Of a stretch of 64,000 nucleotides of DNA, positions 1 through 9,321 are shown piece by piece. The position numbers and the translations under genes are program-made. Positions within the stretch are counted from its first letter, which is position 1, and each line of letters begins with the position of its first letter. The notes beneath the pieces were generated by a model. That model was given only the letters and a program-made list of their open reading frames with translations, was not told the DNA's origin and did no database searches. The stretch is from contig JAMLIS010000007.1 of assembly GCA_023954015.1 (NCBI GenBank), positions 99,384 to 163,383 of the forward strand. Reading direction: 5' to 3'. The stretch is from Burkholderiaceae bacterium. GTDB lineage: Bacteria; Pseudomonadota; Gammaproteobacteria; Burkholderiales; Burkholderiaceae_E.

Positions 1-93
1 TGGAACGTCGAAGTCGTCTGGGAATGCGAAGCCGGCGACCCGCGCGAGCTCGCGCGACTGGAACGGAGAATCGGCAGGAGAATGCGGCGATGA
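1..93 (+). CDS. C-terminal end of a Vsr-like DNA mismatch endonuclease (partial)
   Basis: The frame is already open at base 1 and runs 30 codons to a TGA. It reads [10 protein letters not shown] followed by a charged tail rich in Arg and Glu. The pattern W-x-V-x-x-V-W-E-C-E resembles the last conserved block of very short patch repair (Vsr) endonucleases, which nick DNA 5' of T:G mismatches arising by deamination of 5-methylcytosine. The catalytic part lies outside the window, so the call rests on this one motif. The stop codon overlaps the ATG of the next small gene (ATGA). Confidence 0.5.
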   Translation, partial: WNVEVVWECEAGDPRELARLERRIGRRMRR

Positions 94-242
94 GCGGCTT
101 CTGGATCACGGGAATCGCGATCAACCTGCTCGCGCTGGTGGGCATGGGCTTCTGGGCCGTGCGAGCCTGGAAGCAGAGCGGCGCTCCGCGTCGGCCGCAC
201 GCGGACCCGCCTCACGCTCCCGACGTCGACACCGACTCCTGA
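90..242 (+). CDS. small single-pass membrane protein, function unknown
   Basis: This is a 50-residue protein whose ATG overlaps the stop of the preceding gene, suggesting translational coupling. Residues 4-26 form one hydrophobic segment ([19 protein letters not shown]), followed by a short basic and Pro/His/Asp-rich tail. I do not recognise a family. An upstream extension in the same frame exists but would run through the preceding gene, so the overlapping ATG is preferred. It may be a small inner-membrane protein or a chance frame. The 206 bases between it and leuS show no gene or clear signal. Confidence 0.4.
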   Translation: MSGFWITGIAINLLALVGMGFWAVRAWKQSGAPRRPHADPPHAPDVDTDS

Positions 243-448
243 CACGAGCGGCCGGCGCGAGCACCGAGCCTGGCCGCGCCGGCACGAAAGCACGCGCCGG
301 AATCGCGATCGCCGCGGCAGGAGCTCGCACGGCTGCGTTGGCACCCGCCGACAGCACGCCTCCCGACAGAGCGTCTCCCGGACGCCGGTGGGCCCGAAGG
401 CGCCGTGTACACTCGAAGGTTTCCCCCCGCTTCCCCTGCTCGCCGCAC

Positions 449-3124
449 ATGCACGAACGCTACGACGCCGCCGAGGTCGAGAAAGCCGCACAGGCCCACT
501 GGCAGTCGATCGACGCGTATCGCGCCGTCGAGAACGACGCGCGCTTTCCGAAGGGCAAGTTCTACGCATGCTCGATGCTGCCCTACCCGTCCGGCAAGCT
601 GCACATGGGGCACGTGCGCAACTACACGATCAACGACGTGATGTACCGGCATCTGCGGATGAACGGCTACAACGTCCTGATGCCGATGGGCTGGGATGCC
701 TTCGGCCTGCCGGCCGAGAACGCGGCGATGAAGAACAAGGTCGCGCCGGCGAAGTGGACGTGGGAGAACATCGCACACATGAAGTCGCAGATGCGCTCGA
801 TGGGGCTGGCCATCGACTGGCATCGCGAGGTCGCCACCTGCTCGCCGGACTACTACAGGTGGAACCAGTGGCTGTTCCTGAAAATGCTCGAGCAGGGCAT
901 CGCGTACCTGAAGACGGGAACGGTCAACTGGGATCCGTCCGACCAGACCGTGCTCGCCAACGAGCAGGTGATCGACGGCCGCGGCTGGCGATCGGGCGCG
1001 CTCGTCGAGAAGCGCGAGATCCCGATGTACTACCTCGCCATCACGCGTTATGCGGACGAATTGATCGCCGATCTGGAAGGCCTGGGCTGGCCCGAGCGCG
1101 TGAAGCTGATGCAGGAGAACTGGATCGGCCGCTCGATAGGCGTGCGCTTCGCGTTTCCGCACGACATCCGCGACGAGCGCGGCGAGCTCGTCGGCGACGG
1201 CCGGCTGCACGTCTTCACCACGCGCGCCGACACGATCATGGGCGCGACCTTCGTCGCGGTGGCGCCCGAGCACCCGCTCGCGACGGTGGCTGCCGCGCGC
1301 GACCCGGCGGTCGCCGCCTTCGTCGACGAATGCCGCCACGGCACGGCCACCGAAGCCGACATCGCCACGCGCGAGAAGGACGGGCGATCCACCGGCCTGT
1401 TCGTGCGGCATCCGCTGTCCGGTGCACCGGTTCCCGTCTGGGTCGGCAACTACGTGCTGATGAGCTACGGCGACGGCGCGGTGATGGGCGTGCCCGCGCA
1501 CGACGAACGTGACTTCGCCTTCGCCCGAAGGTTCGGCCTGCCGGTGCGCCAGGTGATCGACGTCGAAGGCAGGACCTTCTCCGACACCGACTGGCAATCG
1601 TGGTACGAGGCGACCGCGAATGCGCGGCTGGTGAACTCGGGCAAGTACGACGGCCTCGACCACGACGCGGCGATCGACGCGATCGCGGCCGACCTCGAAG
1701 CGAAGGGGCTCGGCGCACGACGCGTGCAGTACCGCCTGCGCGACTGGGGCATCTCGCGCCAGCGCTACTGGGGAACGCCGATCCCGATCGTGCACTGCGA
1801 GGCATGCGGCGCGGTGCCGGTGCCCTACGAGCAGTTGCCGGTGGTACTGCCCGACGATCTCGTCCCCGACGGCAGCGGCAATCCGCTGGCGAAGGACGAG
1901 CGCTTCCTGCGCTGCGACTGCCCGAAGTGCGGCAAGCCGGCACGGCGGGAAACCGACACGATGGACACCTTCGTCGACTCGTCCTGGTACTACATGCGCT
2001 ACTGCTCGCCGGACAACGACGAATCGATGGTCGACGTGCGCAACGATTACTGGATGCCGATGGACCAGTACATCGGCGGCATCGAGCACGCAGTGCTGCA
2101 CCTGCTGTACGCGCGCTTCTGGACGAAGGTGATGCGCGACCTGCGGGGCGACTTCCCCCGCGACCCGGATCGCGGCCTGGTGCGCTTCGACGAGCCCTTC
2201 AGCAACCTGCTGTGCCAGGGCATGGTTCTCAACGACATCTATTGGCGGCGCAACGAGCGCGGAGGCATCGAGTACTTCTGGCCCGACGACATCGATGTCG
2301 ACCACGACGCCTCCGGCAAGCCGGTCGCGTGGCGCTCGCGCAGCGACGGCCTGCCCGTCGAGTACGGCGGCATGGGCACGATGTCGAAGAGCAAGAACAA
2401 CGGCGTGGACCCGCAGGCGCTCATCGACCGCTACGGCGCCGACACCGCACGCCTGTTCGTGATGTTCGCGTCGCCCCCCGAACAGACGCTGGAGTGGTCG
2501 GGCGCCGGCGTCGAAGGCGCGCAGCGTTTCCTGCGCCGCCTGTGGAGCTGCGCTTTCGCACGGCACGCCACGCTGTCGACACGGCCGGGTGCGCCGGCAA
2601 TCGACCCGCAGGCGCTCGACGACGCGCAGAAGGCGCTGCGCCGCGAAGTACACACGATCCTGCGACAGGCCGACTACGACTACCACCGCAAGCAGTACAA
2701 CACCGTCGTGTCGGCGGCGATGAAGATGCTCAACGCGATCGAAGCGGCAAGGCTGTCCCGATCGCCGGCCTCCGACGAAGTGGTGCGCGAATCGCTGTCG
2801 ATTCTCGTCCGCATGCTGTATCCGGTGGTGCCGCACATCGGGCACGCCCTGTGGGTCGAACTCGGCTTCGCCGCCGCGCTCGGGGACCTGCTCGACGCGC
2901 CCTGGCCGCAGGTCGACGAGCGGGCGCTCGAGAAGGACACGATCGAGTTGGTGCTGCAGGTCAACGGCAAGGTACGCGGCTCGGTGCACGTGCCCGCCGC
3001 CGCCGACGACGGCACGATCCGCAGCGCCGCCCTCGCGACGGATGCTTTCGTCCGCCACGCCGAAGGCCGCGCACCGCGCAAGATCGTCATCGTGCCGGGG
3101 CGGCTGGTGAACGTGGTCCTATGA
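449..3124 (+). CDS. leuS: leucine--tRNA ligase
   Basis: Cytoplasmic class I aminoacyl-tRNA synthetase that charges tRNA-Leu. The product is 891 residues, somewhat above the usual 860-880. The HIGH-type motif HMGH is at residues 52-55 ([15 protein letters not shown]), and the KMSKS loop appears as MSKSK at 645-649. The long insertion between them, with [12 protein letters not shown] and later [15 protein letters not shown], is the CP1 editing domain that hydrolyses mischarged Leu-tRNA. The C-terminus has the usual anticodon-binding helices and a VNGKVRG segment. ATG at 449 ([12 protein letters not shown]) was chosen over an upstream TTG because homologues begin here. The stop overlaps the ATG of lptE. 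Confidence 0.97.
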   Translation: MHERYDAAEVEKAAQAHWQSIDAYRAVENDARFPKGKFYACSMLPYPSGKLHMGHVRNYTINDVMYRHLRMNGYNVLMPMGWDAFGLPAENAAMKNKVAPAKWTWENIAHMKSQMRSMGLAIDWHREVATCSPDYYRWNQWLFLKMLEQGIAYLKTGTVNWDPSDQTVLANEQVIDGRGWRSGALVEKREIPMYYLAITRYADELIADLEGLGWPERVKLMQENWIGRSIGVRFAFPHDIRDERGELVGDGRLHVFTTRADTIMGATFVAVAPEHPLATVAAARDPAVAAFVDECRHGTATEADIATREKDGRSTGLFVRHPLSGAPVPVWVGNYVLMSYGDGAVMGVPAHDERDFAFARRFGLPVRQVIDVEGRTFSDTDWQSWYEATANARLVNSGKYDGLDHDAAIDAIAADLEAKGLGARRVQYRLRDWGISRQRYWGTPIPIVHCEACGAVPVPYEQLPVVLPDDLVPDGSGNPLAKDERFLRCDCPKCGKPARRETDTMDTFVDSSWYYMRYCSPDNDESMVDVRNDYWMPMDQYIGGIEHAVLHLLYARFWTKVMRDLRGDFPRDPDRGLVRFDEPFSNLLCQGMVLNDIYWRRNERGGIEYFWPDDIDVDHDASGKPVAWRSRSDGLPVEYGGMGTMSKSKNNGVDPQALIDRYGADTARLFVMFASPPEQTLEWSGAGVEGAQRFLRRLWSCAFARHATLSTRPGAPAIDPQALDDAQKALRREVHTILRQADYDYHRKQYNTVVSAAMKMLNAIEAARLSRSPASDEVVRESLSILVRMLYPVVPHIGHALWVELGFAAALGDLLDAPWPQVDERALEKDTIELVLQVNGKVRGSVHVPAAADDGTIRSAALATDAFVRHAEGRAPRKIVIVPGRLVNVVL

Positions 3125-3741
3125 AAGAGAAGGGAGAAGGCACAACGGAGGACTCCTTCCCTGGCGCCGCGCGGCGACGTCAACCGCCGCTGGATCGCCT
3201 TCTGCCTTCTCCCTCCCCCCTTCTGCGCGCCGCGCCGCGGCGCTCCGCACTGCGCGCGCTGACGGCCGCGGCCGTCGCCGCGGCCGTCGCCGCACCACTT
3301 GCGGGCTGCGGCTTCCACCTGCGCCGCTCCGCTGCGCTGCCGTTTCGCACCCTCCACACCAGCTTCTCGACGACCTCCGCGATCGGCGCCGAGTTCCGCC
3401 GTCTCGTTCGCGTGGCCCAGGACACCCGCCTGGTGGACGATCCGAAGGAAGCCGACGCGCGTCTCGAAGTGCTTTCGGAGACGCGCGAGAAGGAAGTCGT
3501 CGGCTACTCGTCGACCGGACGACCGCGCGAATACCAGTTGCGGCTGCGCTTCACCTTCCGGGTGGTCGGCCGCGACGGAACGACGCTGCTGGCGCCCACT
3601 GAGATCGTGCTGCATCGGGACATCACCTCCAGCGACATCGAACAGGTCGCCAAGCAACAGGAAGAGGAATTGCTGTACAAGGAGATGCAGTCGGACCTCG
3701 TCCAGCAACTGCTGCGTCGTCTCGCGGCCATCGGAAAATGA
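3121..3741 (+). CDS. lptE: LPS-assembly lipoprotein LptE
   Basis: Outer-membrane lipoprotein that plugs the LptD barrel and helps insert lipopolysaccharide. The frame has a hydrophobic stretch ending in the lipobox L-A-G-C, with lipidated Cys63, then GFHLRR and an LptE core ([29 protein letters not shown]). Order leuS-lptE-holA is standard in proteobacteria. The only ATG overlaps the leuS stop. It gives an unusually long N-terminal region of about 40 residues ([10 protein letters not shown]...) before the signal peptide, and this region is built from an inverted-repeat sequence (see 3131-3214). The real start could be a non-ATG codon further in. The 3' end overlaps holA by 4 bases. Confidence 0.88.
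   Translation: MKEKGEGTTEDSFPGAARRRQPPLDRLLPSPSPLLRAAPRRSALRALTAAAVAAAVAAPLAGCGFHLRRSAALPFRTLHTSFSTTSAIGAEFRRLVRVAQDTRLVDDPKEADARLEVLSETREKEVVGYSSTGRPREYQLRLRFTFRVVGRDGTTLLAPTEIVLHRDITSSDIEQVAKQQEEELLYKEMQSDLVQQLLRRLAAIGK
3131..3214. repeat. inverted repeat at the 5' end of lptE, related to one beside ihfB
   Basis: AGGGAGAAGGCA at 3131-3142 is perfectly complementary to TGCCTTCTCCCT at 3203-3214, a 12-bp stem. The 15-mer AAGAGAAGGGAGAAG at 3125-3139 also occurs on the minus strand at the end of ihfB (about 21117-21131). This points to a small dispersed element placed between leuS and the lptE signal peptide. Confidence 0.55.
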
Positions 3742-4775
3742 CCCAGGTGCGCGCCGATGCGCTGGCCGGCGCACTGGCTCGCCGGGTGCCGCCGATCGTC
3801 TGGATTCACGGCGACGAGGCGCTGATCGTCCAGGAGTGCGCGCAGGCGGTGCGCGACGCGCTGCGCGCACAGGGCTTCGACGAGCGACAGGTGTTCGACG
3901 CCGGGCGCAGCTTTCGGGTCGAGGAGCTCACCGCGCAGGCCGACGCGCTGTCGCTGTTCGCCGGACGGCGGCTGATCGAATTGCGATTGGGCTCGGCCAA
4001 GCCGACGAAGGAGATCGGCAACGCGCTCGCCGGCGCAGCGCAGCGCGCGGGCGACGATACGCGCCTGCTGGTGAGCGGGGCGCGACTCGATCGCGCGAGC
4101 ACCGCGAGCGAATGGTTTGCCGCGATCGATCGCGTCGGCTACGTCGTCGCCGTCTGGCCGGTCGAGCGCGCGCAACTGCCGCAGTGGATCGCCGGGCGAC
4201 TGGGCCGGCAGAAGCAGCGCGCCGACCGTGAAACGCTCGAATGGATCGCCGAGCAGGTGGAAGGTAACCTGCTCGCAGCACACCAGGAAATCTCCCGGCT
4301 CGCGCTGCTGTGTCCGCAAGGCACGCTCTCGAACGAGGCGGTGCGCGACGCAGTGCGCGACGTGGCGCGCTACGACGCCTTCGATCTCGTCGACGCGATG
4401 CTCGGCGCCGATGCGGCGCGCGCACAGCGCACGATCGACGGACTGCACGCCGAAGGAGTGGCCGAGCCGCTGGTGCTGTGGGCCGCCGCCGACGCGTTGC
4501 GCACGCTGCTGCGAGTGCGCGAAGCCTGCGACGCGGGAACTGCGCTCGCGCAGGCGATGCGCGAAGCACGCGTGCCGCAGCGGCGCCAGCACAGCTACGA
4601 ACGCGCCATCGCCCGCCTCGACACCGCGGTGCTGCGCGACGCCCTGCGCCACGCGGCGCGCACCGATAGAATGATCAAGGGCATCGAAACAGGCGACGCG
4701 TGGCAGGCGCTCGAAGCGCTCGCGCTGCGCATCGCCGGTGCGCCCGTTCTCGCGGGGATTCCGGATGGAGATTGA
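3738..4775 (+). CDS. holA: DNA polymerase III subunit delta
   Basis: Delta is the clamp-loader subunit that opens the beta sliding clamp. The 345-residue length is normal for HolA. The N-terminus has the family pattern ([27 protein letters not shown], then a VFDAGRSF segment), and the central part has [14 protein letters not shown] and an [17 protein letters not shown] helix typical of HolA domain II/III. The start ATG overlaps the lptE stop by 4 bases, and its own 3' end overlaps proA by 11 bases, so lptE-holA-proA are probably cotranscribed and coupled. Confidence 0.93.
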   Translation: MTQVRADALAGALARRVPPIVWIHGDEALIVQECAQAVRDALRAQGFDERQVFDAGRSFRVEELTAQADALSLFAGRRLIELRLGSAKPTKEIGNALAGAAQRAGDDTRLLVSGARLDRASTASEWFAAIDRVGYVVAVWPVERAQLPQWIAGRLGRQKQRADRETLEWIAEQVEGNLLAAHQEISRLALLCPQGTLSNEAVRDAVRDVARYDAFDLVDAMLGADAARAQRTIDGLHAEGVAEPLVLWAAADALRTLLRVREACDAGTALAQAMREARVPQRRQHSYERAIARLDTAVLRDALRHAARTDRMIKGIETGDAWQALEALALRIAGAPVLAGIPDGD

Positions 4776-6048
4776 GTCGATCGACATCGTCGCCTACGTT
4801 TCCGACGTCGGGCGCCGGGCGCGCGCGGCAAGCCGCGCAATGGCGCGCGCCGGCACTGCGGCTAAGAATCGTGCGCTCGAAGCCACCGCTGCCGCGATCG
4901 CACGCGACGCCCGCAAGCTCGCGCAGGCCAACCAGCGCGATCTTGCTGCGGCGCGGGCAGCCGGCCACGATGCCGCGTTCGTCGACCGCCTCGCGCTCGA
5001 CGAAGCGGTGCTGGCGAACATGCGCGAAGGACTGCTGCAGGTCGCCGCGCTGCCCGATCCGGTAGGCGAGATCTCGAACCTGCGCTATCGACCCACCGGA
5101 ATCCAGGTCGGCCAGATGCGCGTGCCGCTCGGCGTCATCGGCATCGTCTACGAATCGCGACCGAACGTGACGATCGACGCCGCGGCGCTGTGCATCAAGT
5201 CGGGCAACGCGACGATCCTGCGCGGAGGCTCGGAAGCCTTCCACAGCAACCAGGCGCTCGCCGCACTGGTGCGCGAAGGGCTGCGCAGCGCGGGCCTGCC
5301 CGAAGACGCGGTGCAGGCGATCGAGACGACCGACCGTGCGGCCGTCGGCGCGCTGATCGCGTCGCCGCAGTGGCTGGACGTGATCGTCCCGCGCGGCGGC
5401 CGTTCGCTGATCGAGCGCATCGCGAGCGAGGCGCGCGTGCCGGTCCTCAAGCATCTCGACGGCATCTGCCACGTCTACGTCGACGACGAGGCGGAACTGG
5501 AGCAGGCGATCCGCATCTGCGACAACGCGAAGACGCAGCGCTACTCGCCGTGCAACACGATGGAAACGCTGCTGGTCGCGCAGTCGATCGGCGAGCGCCT
5601 GCTGCCCGCGCTCGGACGCATATACGCCGACAAGCGCGTCGAGCTGCGCGGCGACGAACGTGCCCGCGCGATCCTGTCGGCCCACGGCATCGCCTGCGCC
5701 GCGGCCACCGACGAAGACTGGCGCACCGAGTACCTGGCGCCGATCCTGTCGATCCGCGTTGTCGACGGGCTGGACGAAGCGATCGACCACATCGCAACCT
5801 TCGGCTCGCAACATACGGACGCCATCGTCACGAGCAATCATGCGCGCGCGATGCGCTTCCTGCGCGAGGTCGATTCGGCGTCGGTGATGATCAATGCGTC
5901 GACGCGCTTCGCCGACGGCTTCGAGTACGGCCTGGGCGCCGAGATCGGCATCTCCACCGACAAGCTGCACGCACGCGGGCCGGTGGGCCTGGAGGGGCTC
6001 ACTTCGCTGAAGTACGTGGTGTTCGGGCACGGGGAAGTGAGAGGTTGA
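4765..6048 (+). CDS. proA: gamma-glutamyl phosphate reductase (proline biosynthesis)
   Basis: NADPH-dependent reduction of gamma-glutamyl phosphate to glutamate-5-semialdehyde, the second step of proline synthesis in the cytoplasm. The 427 residues show the aldehyde-dehydrogenase-like fold of Pro[44 protein letters not shown], and catalytic Cys263 in [10 protein letters not shown]. The C-terminal [17 protein letters not shown] block is diagnostic. ATG at 4765 ([12 protein letters not shown]) was preferred to an upstream in-frame start inside holA. proC, for the last step of the pathway, is at 16.3 kb in this window; proB is not here. Confidence 0.96.
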   Translation: MEIESIDIVAYVSDVGRRARAASRAMARAGTAAKNRALEATAAAIARDARKLAQANQRDLAAARAAGHDAAFVDRLALDEAVLANMREGLLQVAALPDPVGEISNLRYRPTGIQVGQMRVPLGVIGIVYESRPNVTIDAAALCIKSGNATILRGGSEAFHSNQALAALVREGLRSAGLPEDAVQAIETTDRAAVGALIASPQWLDVIVPRGGRSLIERIASEARVPVLKHLDGICHVYVDDEAELEQAIRICDNAKTQRYSPCNTMETLLVAQSIGERLLPALGRIYADKRVELRGDERARAILSAHGIACAAATDEDWRTEYLAPILSIRVVDGLDEAIDHIATFGSQHTDAIVTSNHARAMRFLREVDSASVMINASTRFADGFEYGLGAEIGISTDKLHARGPVGLEGLTSLKYVVFGHGEVRG

Positions 6049-6150
6049 TCCCCCTGCTCGCGCTTGGCGACTCCCGTGGCCGAAAACCCGCCCCGACTCC
6101 GCACGATCGCATCGAAGCGCCACGCTCCGGATCGTCGAACGCCGCGCTCC

Positions 6151-6446
6151 GACGCGGGCGCTGCGGGCGGCGGCGCGCCCGGGCCCGTGGGCGCCCGGGC
6201 ACGGCAGGGGTGCGCTGGCCCGGGCGCGGCGTTCGGCAAGCCGAGCGCTACCGAAAGCAGACTCGCGGGACCCGTCGCCGCGGGGCGCGAAGCGCCCCTC
6301 GGCAGCGGGTGCGGGTCTGCGAGGTAGGCGAGGGTAGCCCGCGCGAAGCGCGGGCCGCAGCCGTCCGCCGCGCCCGGGCCAGCGCTCCCCTGCCGTGCCC
6401 GGGCGCCTACGGGCCCGGGTGCGCCGCCGCCCGCAGCGCCCGCGTC
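6151..6446. repeat. large imperfect inverted repeat between proA and hemJ
   Basis: The 439-base gap 6049-6487 holds no convincing gene but is highly structured. Bases 6151-6231 and 6366-6446 are reverse complements over 81 bases with about three mismatches. The 134-base centre contains two perfect short hairpins with GAA loops: GGGGCGC-gaa-GCGCCCC at 6282-6298 and GCCCGCGC-gaa-GCGCGGGC at 6337-6355. There is no transposase, and the arms are G+C-rich with CGCCCGGGC-type words. It may be a non-autonomous palindromic element, a large transcriptional barrier or recent slippage. Confidence 0.85.
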
Positions 6447-6487
6447 GCGTGCACCACCGACCGCGACGCTCCCGACGCGGCACGCCG

Positions 6488-6919
6488 ATGACCACCGCCT
6501 ACCTGTGGGTGAAGGCCCTGCACATCGTGTTCGTCACGAGCTGGTTCGCCGGCCTTTTCTACCTGCCGCGCATCTTCGTGAACCTTGCGCTCGTTCCCGC
6601 GGCCGGCGACGAGCGCGAGCGTCTGCTGACGATGGCGCGCAAGCTGTGGCGCTTCATGCAGCCGCTGATGGCGCTCGCCGTCGTCTTCGGATCGTGGCTG
6701 TGGCTCGGCTACGGCGTCGGGCGCGGCGCCGGGTGGATGCACGCCAAGCTCGCCGTCGTCGTGCTGCTGCTCCTCTACCACTACGCCTGCGGCCGCCTGC
6801 TGCGCGGTCTTGCTGCGGGCGCCGACCGGCACACGCACCGCTGGTTCCGCGTGTTCAACGAGATCCCCGTGCTCGGGCTGTTCGCGGCGGTTGCGCTGGT
6901 CGTCGTCAAGCCCTTTTGA
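6488..6919 (+). CDS. hemJ: HemJ-like protoporphyrinogen oxidase (CopD/UPF0093 family)
   Basis: Integral inner-membrane protein of 143 residues, the usual HemJ length. HemJ oxidises protoporphyrinogen IX to protoporphyrin IX in heme synthesis. The N-terminus LWVKALHIVFVTSWFAGLFY carries the conserved His12 and W-F-A-G-L-F-Y-L-P-R motif. Four hydrophobic segments follow, with a conserved MHAKLAVVVLLLLYHY stretch containing the family's Lys and His. ATG at 6488 was chosen because residues upstream in the same frame come from the G+C-rich repeat. It lies 2 bases before the next gene, so the two are probably cotranscribed. Confidence 0.85.
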   Translation: MTTAYLWVKALHIVFVTSWFAGLFYLPRIFVNLALVPAAGDERERLLTMARKLWRFMQPLMALAVVFGSWLWLGYGVGRGAGWMHAKLAVVVLLLLYHYACGRLLRGLAAGADRHTHRWFRVFNEIPVLGLFAAVALVVVKPF

Positions 6920-6921
6920 GC

Positions 6922-8163
6922 GTGCACGCATCGCCCCCGGCGTTCGATCTCTTCGCCGCCTGTCCGCGCGGCCTGGAGGCGGCGCTCGCAAGCGAACTCG
7001 CAACGCTGGGCGCGGACGACTGCCGCGCGGTCGGCGGCGGCGTGCTGTTTCGCGGCGACCGCCGCGTCGCCTATTCGGTCAACCTCTGGTCGCGCCTGGC
7101 CAGTCGCGTGATGCGCACGATCGCGCACCGGCGCTATCGCGACGACGACGACCTGTATCGGCTGGCGAACGGCGTCGCCTGGGAGTCGCACTTCGACGCC
7201 AGGCACAGCCTGCGCGTCGACGTGAGCGCGCAGCGCTCGCCGCTGCGCAGTCTCAATTTCGCGACGCTTCGCATCAAGGACGGAATCGTCGACCGACTGC
7301 GTACGGTGAGTGGCGAGCGTCCGTCGATCGACACGCGCGCTCCCGACGCACGCGTCTTCGCGCACCTCGATTCGCGCGAGGCGACGCTGTATCTCGACCT
7401 GAGCGGCGAGTCGCTGTTCAAGCGCGGATGGCGCTCGGGTGCCGGCGACAAGGGCAGTGCGCCGTTGAAGGAAAACCTCGCGGCGGGGCTGCTCGCGCTC
7501 GCCGGCTGGTCGCCCGAAAAGCCGCTGTACGACCCGTTCTGCGGTTCCGGCACGATCGCCATCGAGGCGGCGCAGCGCGCCTTCGACATCGCGCCCGGTT
7601 CGGCGCGCAGCTTCGGTTTCGAGCGACTCGCCGACCACGATGCGACGCTGTGGAAGCGGCTGCGCGAGGAGGCGCTACGCCGCGCCGGCGACGCCGCACG
7701 GCGCATCGCCGGTGAAGCGCACGCCGTGCGGATCGCCGGATCCGACGTCGATCGCGACGCGATCGCCCGCGCGCGCAGCAACCTGGTTCGCGCCGGCGTC
7801 CCGGCGGGCGCCGTCGACTGGCACGTGCACGACGCGGGGCGAGCCCGTGCACCTTTCGACGAGCCGGGGGTGGTCGTCACCAACCCCCCGTACGGCGAAC
7901 GGCTGCAGGCGCGCACGACGGCGTCGCGCGCCCCGGATCACGAATCGGCGATGCAATCGTTCGGTGCGGCGCTGAAGGAGAGCTTCGGCGGCTGGCGCGT
8001 CTGGGTGCTGAGCAGCGATCCGCGCCTGCCGCGGCAACTGGGCATGCAGGAGCAGCGGCGCACGCCGCTGTTCAACGGGGCGATCGAATGTCGCCTGTTC
8101 GGCTTCGAGGTGTTCGGCCCGCGCCGAGCGCCGCCCACGCCAGGCACGCCCAGCCGGCAATGA
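6922..8163 (+). CDS. THUMP-domain class I SAM-dependent rRNA methyltransferase (RlmL N-domain type)
   Basis: The 413-residue protein begins FDLFAACPRGLEAALASEL, typical of the RlmL/YpsC family. A THUMP RNA-binding domain covers about residues 50-165. The Rossmann methyltransferase has motif I DPFCGSGTIAIEAA from residue 204 and motif IV NPPYGERL from residue 321, the N-P-P-Y signature of N2-guanine methyltransferases. It probably methylates 23S rRNA (G2445-type), without the second RlmK half found in E. coli RlmL. The start is taken as GTG at 6922; a TTG two codons upstream is possible. Its last 92 bases overlap the oppositely oriented DUF423 gene. Confidence 0.87.
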   Translation: MHASPPAFDLFAACPRGLEAALASELATLGADDCRAVGGGVLFRGDRRVAYSVNLWSRLASRVMRTIAHRRYRDDDDLYRLANGVAWESHFDARHSLRVDVSAQRSPLRSLNFATLRIKDGIVDRLRTVSGERPSIDTRAPDARVFAHLDSREATLYLDLSGESLFKRGWRSGAGDKGSAPLKENLAAGLLALAGWSPEKPLYDPFCGSGTIAIEAAQRAFDIAPGSARSFGFERLADHDATLWKRLREEALRRAGDAARRIAGEAHAVRIAGSDVDRDAIARARSNLVRAGVPAGAVDWHVHDAGRARAPFDEPGVVVTNPPYGERLQARTTASRAPDHESAMQSFGAALKESFGGWRVWVLSSDPRLPRQLGMQEQRRTPLFNGAIECRLFGFEVFGPRRAPPTPGTPSRQ

Positions 8164-8494
8164 ACGACGCGCCGCCGAAGGGCGCGAAGCGCGCAGCCTG
8201 CGCCAGCCCGGCGAGCGCGTGCACGTAGAGCGCGCCGCAGAACAGCAACGTGCCGGCAGCGAAGAACGCCCCGGCCGCGATCGCCGAGCGTGAATTGCCG
8301 GTTCGACTGCACGCGAAGGCGACCACGCACAACGCGAGCGCGTGCACCATCTGGTAGTGCACGGCGGTGTCGTAGAGAGCGAGTGCCGGCGCCGGGAGAA
8401 ACCGCGGCACGACGTGCGCGCCGACCGCGCCGGCGCCGACGGCGACGAGCGCCGACAGCGCGCCCCCGAACAGGAAACCGCGCTCGGCGTTCAT
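8072..8494 (-). CDS. DUF423 (YgdD-type) small membrane protein
   Basis: A 140-residue protein with about four transmembrane segments. The start GFLFGGALSALVAVGAGAVG followed by ...AHVV and a central YDTAVHYQMVHALAL block identify the DUF423 family of inner-membrane proteins of unknown function. The last 18 or so residues (GAGRTPRSRTGDIRSPR) are polar and unlike the family; they are read from sequence antisense to the methyltransferase gene. Its ATG overlaps the stop of the upstream NlpE-like gene (ATGA), so the two are coupled. Confidence 0.82.
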   Translation of the reverse strand: MNAERGFLFGGALSALVAVGAGAVGAHVVPRFLPAPALALYDTAVHYQMVHALALCVVAFACSRTGNSRSAIAAGAFFAAGTLLFCGALYVHALAGLAQAARFAPFGGASFIAGWACLAWAALGAGRTPRSRTGDIRSPR

Positions 8495-9321
8495 CGGCTG
8501 CGCGGCGCTGCGTCGCAGCCACTGCGCATCGCGCGTTCGAAAGCGTCGACGACGATCGCTTCGCGCGCACCGGCGGACGATTCCGGCCGCGACACGGCAC
8601 GGTGCGCGCGCACGACGACGAGCACGCTCTCGTCGTCGCGCGGAGCCAGTTCGGTCCAGGCTGCTTCGAGCGCCGCGTGCGCCGAGCCGGCCGAGCCGGG
8701 CGGGCCGGCGAGCACGGCCAGCGTCTCGCCGCTGGCGCAATCGACGATCAGGTGTTGCCCGCCCCCGGAGCGGTACAGGCCCGTCAGTCGCCGGGAGACC
8801 GAAAGCGGATCGACGCTCGCCGACCGCGCCAGCACGCCGCCGACGAGCCCGTGCAATTCGCGTCCCTGCGGATCGACGATGGTCAACGAATCCGGCGGCG
8901 TTCTCTGCAGCACGCGCTCGCCGCCGGCCGATTCGAGCACCAGCCGACCGGGCGCCTCGCGCGGCGCACTCCATCGTCCCTGCTCCTCGAGCGGCTCGCC
9001 GCGCGCGGGGACCTCGCGCAGTCGATAGCTGCCGTCGGCAAAGATCGTCACCGTCAGCGTGCGCTCGATGCACCCGGCGCAGGAATAGGTACCCGAGTAG
9101 GTCCGCGCCCCGGCGCTCGCCATGTCGTGCGCCGCAACCGCGCTCGCGCCCGAGGCGCCCGATGCTCCTCCCGACGTCCCATCTGTCGACGCAGCGCGCC
9201 CCGGCGGCGCCGCACAGGCGGCAACGCCGACGCACAAGCCCGCGATGCACGCGAGGCGCCTTGCGCAGACGAGCGCATCACCACGCCGGAGCGAGACGCG
9301 CGCAGCGTACTCACCACGCAT
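8491..9321 (-). CDS. lipoprotein with an NlpE-like N-terminal domain
   Basis: The 276-residue protein has a signal peptide ending in V-A-A-C (lipoprotein signal), a low-complexity Ser/Gly/Ala linker, then YSGTYSCAGCIERTLTVTIF with C-x-x-C spacing and ADGSYRL. That pattern matches the N-terminal domain of NlpE/CutF, a surface-sensing and copper-linked lipoprotein of the Cpx response. The second half contains a HLIVDCASGETLAVL segment and is otherwise unrecognised. Both ends overlap neighbours: 11 bases with the DUF481 gene upstream and 4 with the DUF423 gene downstream, forming a three-gene envelope operon. Function in copper or envelope stress is inferred only from the domain. Confidence 0.72.
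   Translation of the reverse strand: MRGEYAARVSLRRGDALVCARRLACIAGLCVGVAACAAPPGRAASTDGTSGGASGASGASAVAAHDMASAGARTYSGTYSCAGCIERTLTVTIFADGSYRLREVPARGEPLEEQGRWSAPREAPGRLVLESAGGERVLQRTPPDSLTIVDPQGRELHGLVGGVLARSASVDPLSVSRRLTGLYRSGGGQHLIVDCASGETLAVLAGPPGSAGSAHAALEAAWTELAPRDDESVLVVVRAHRAVSRPESSAGAREAIVVDAFERAMRSGCDAAPRSR

Noticed and set aside
212..3058. Long 948-codon open frame antisense to leuS
   Set aside because: Arises from high-GC codon bias opposite a clear leuS; the translation has no recognisable domain.
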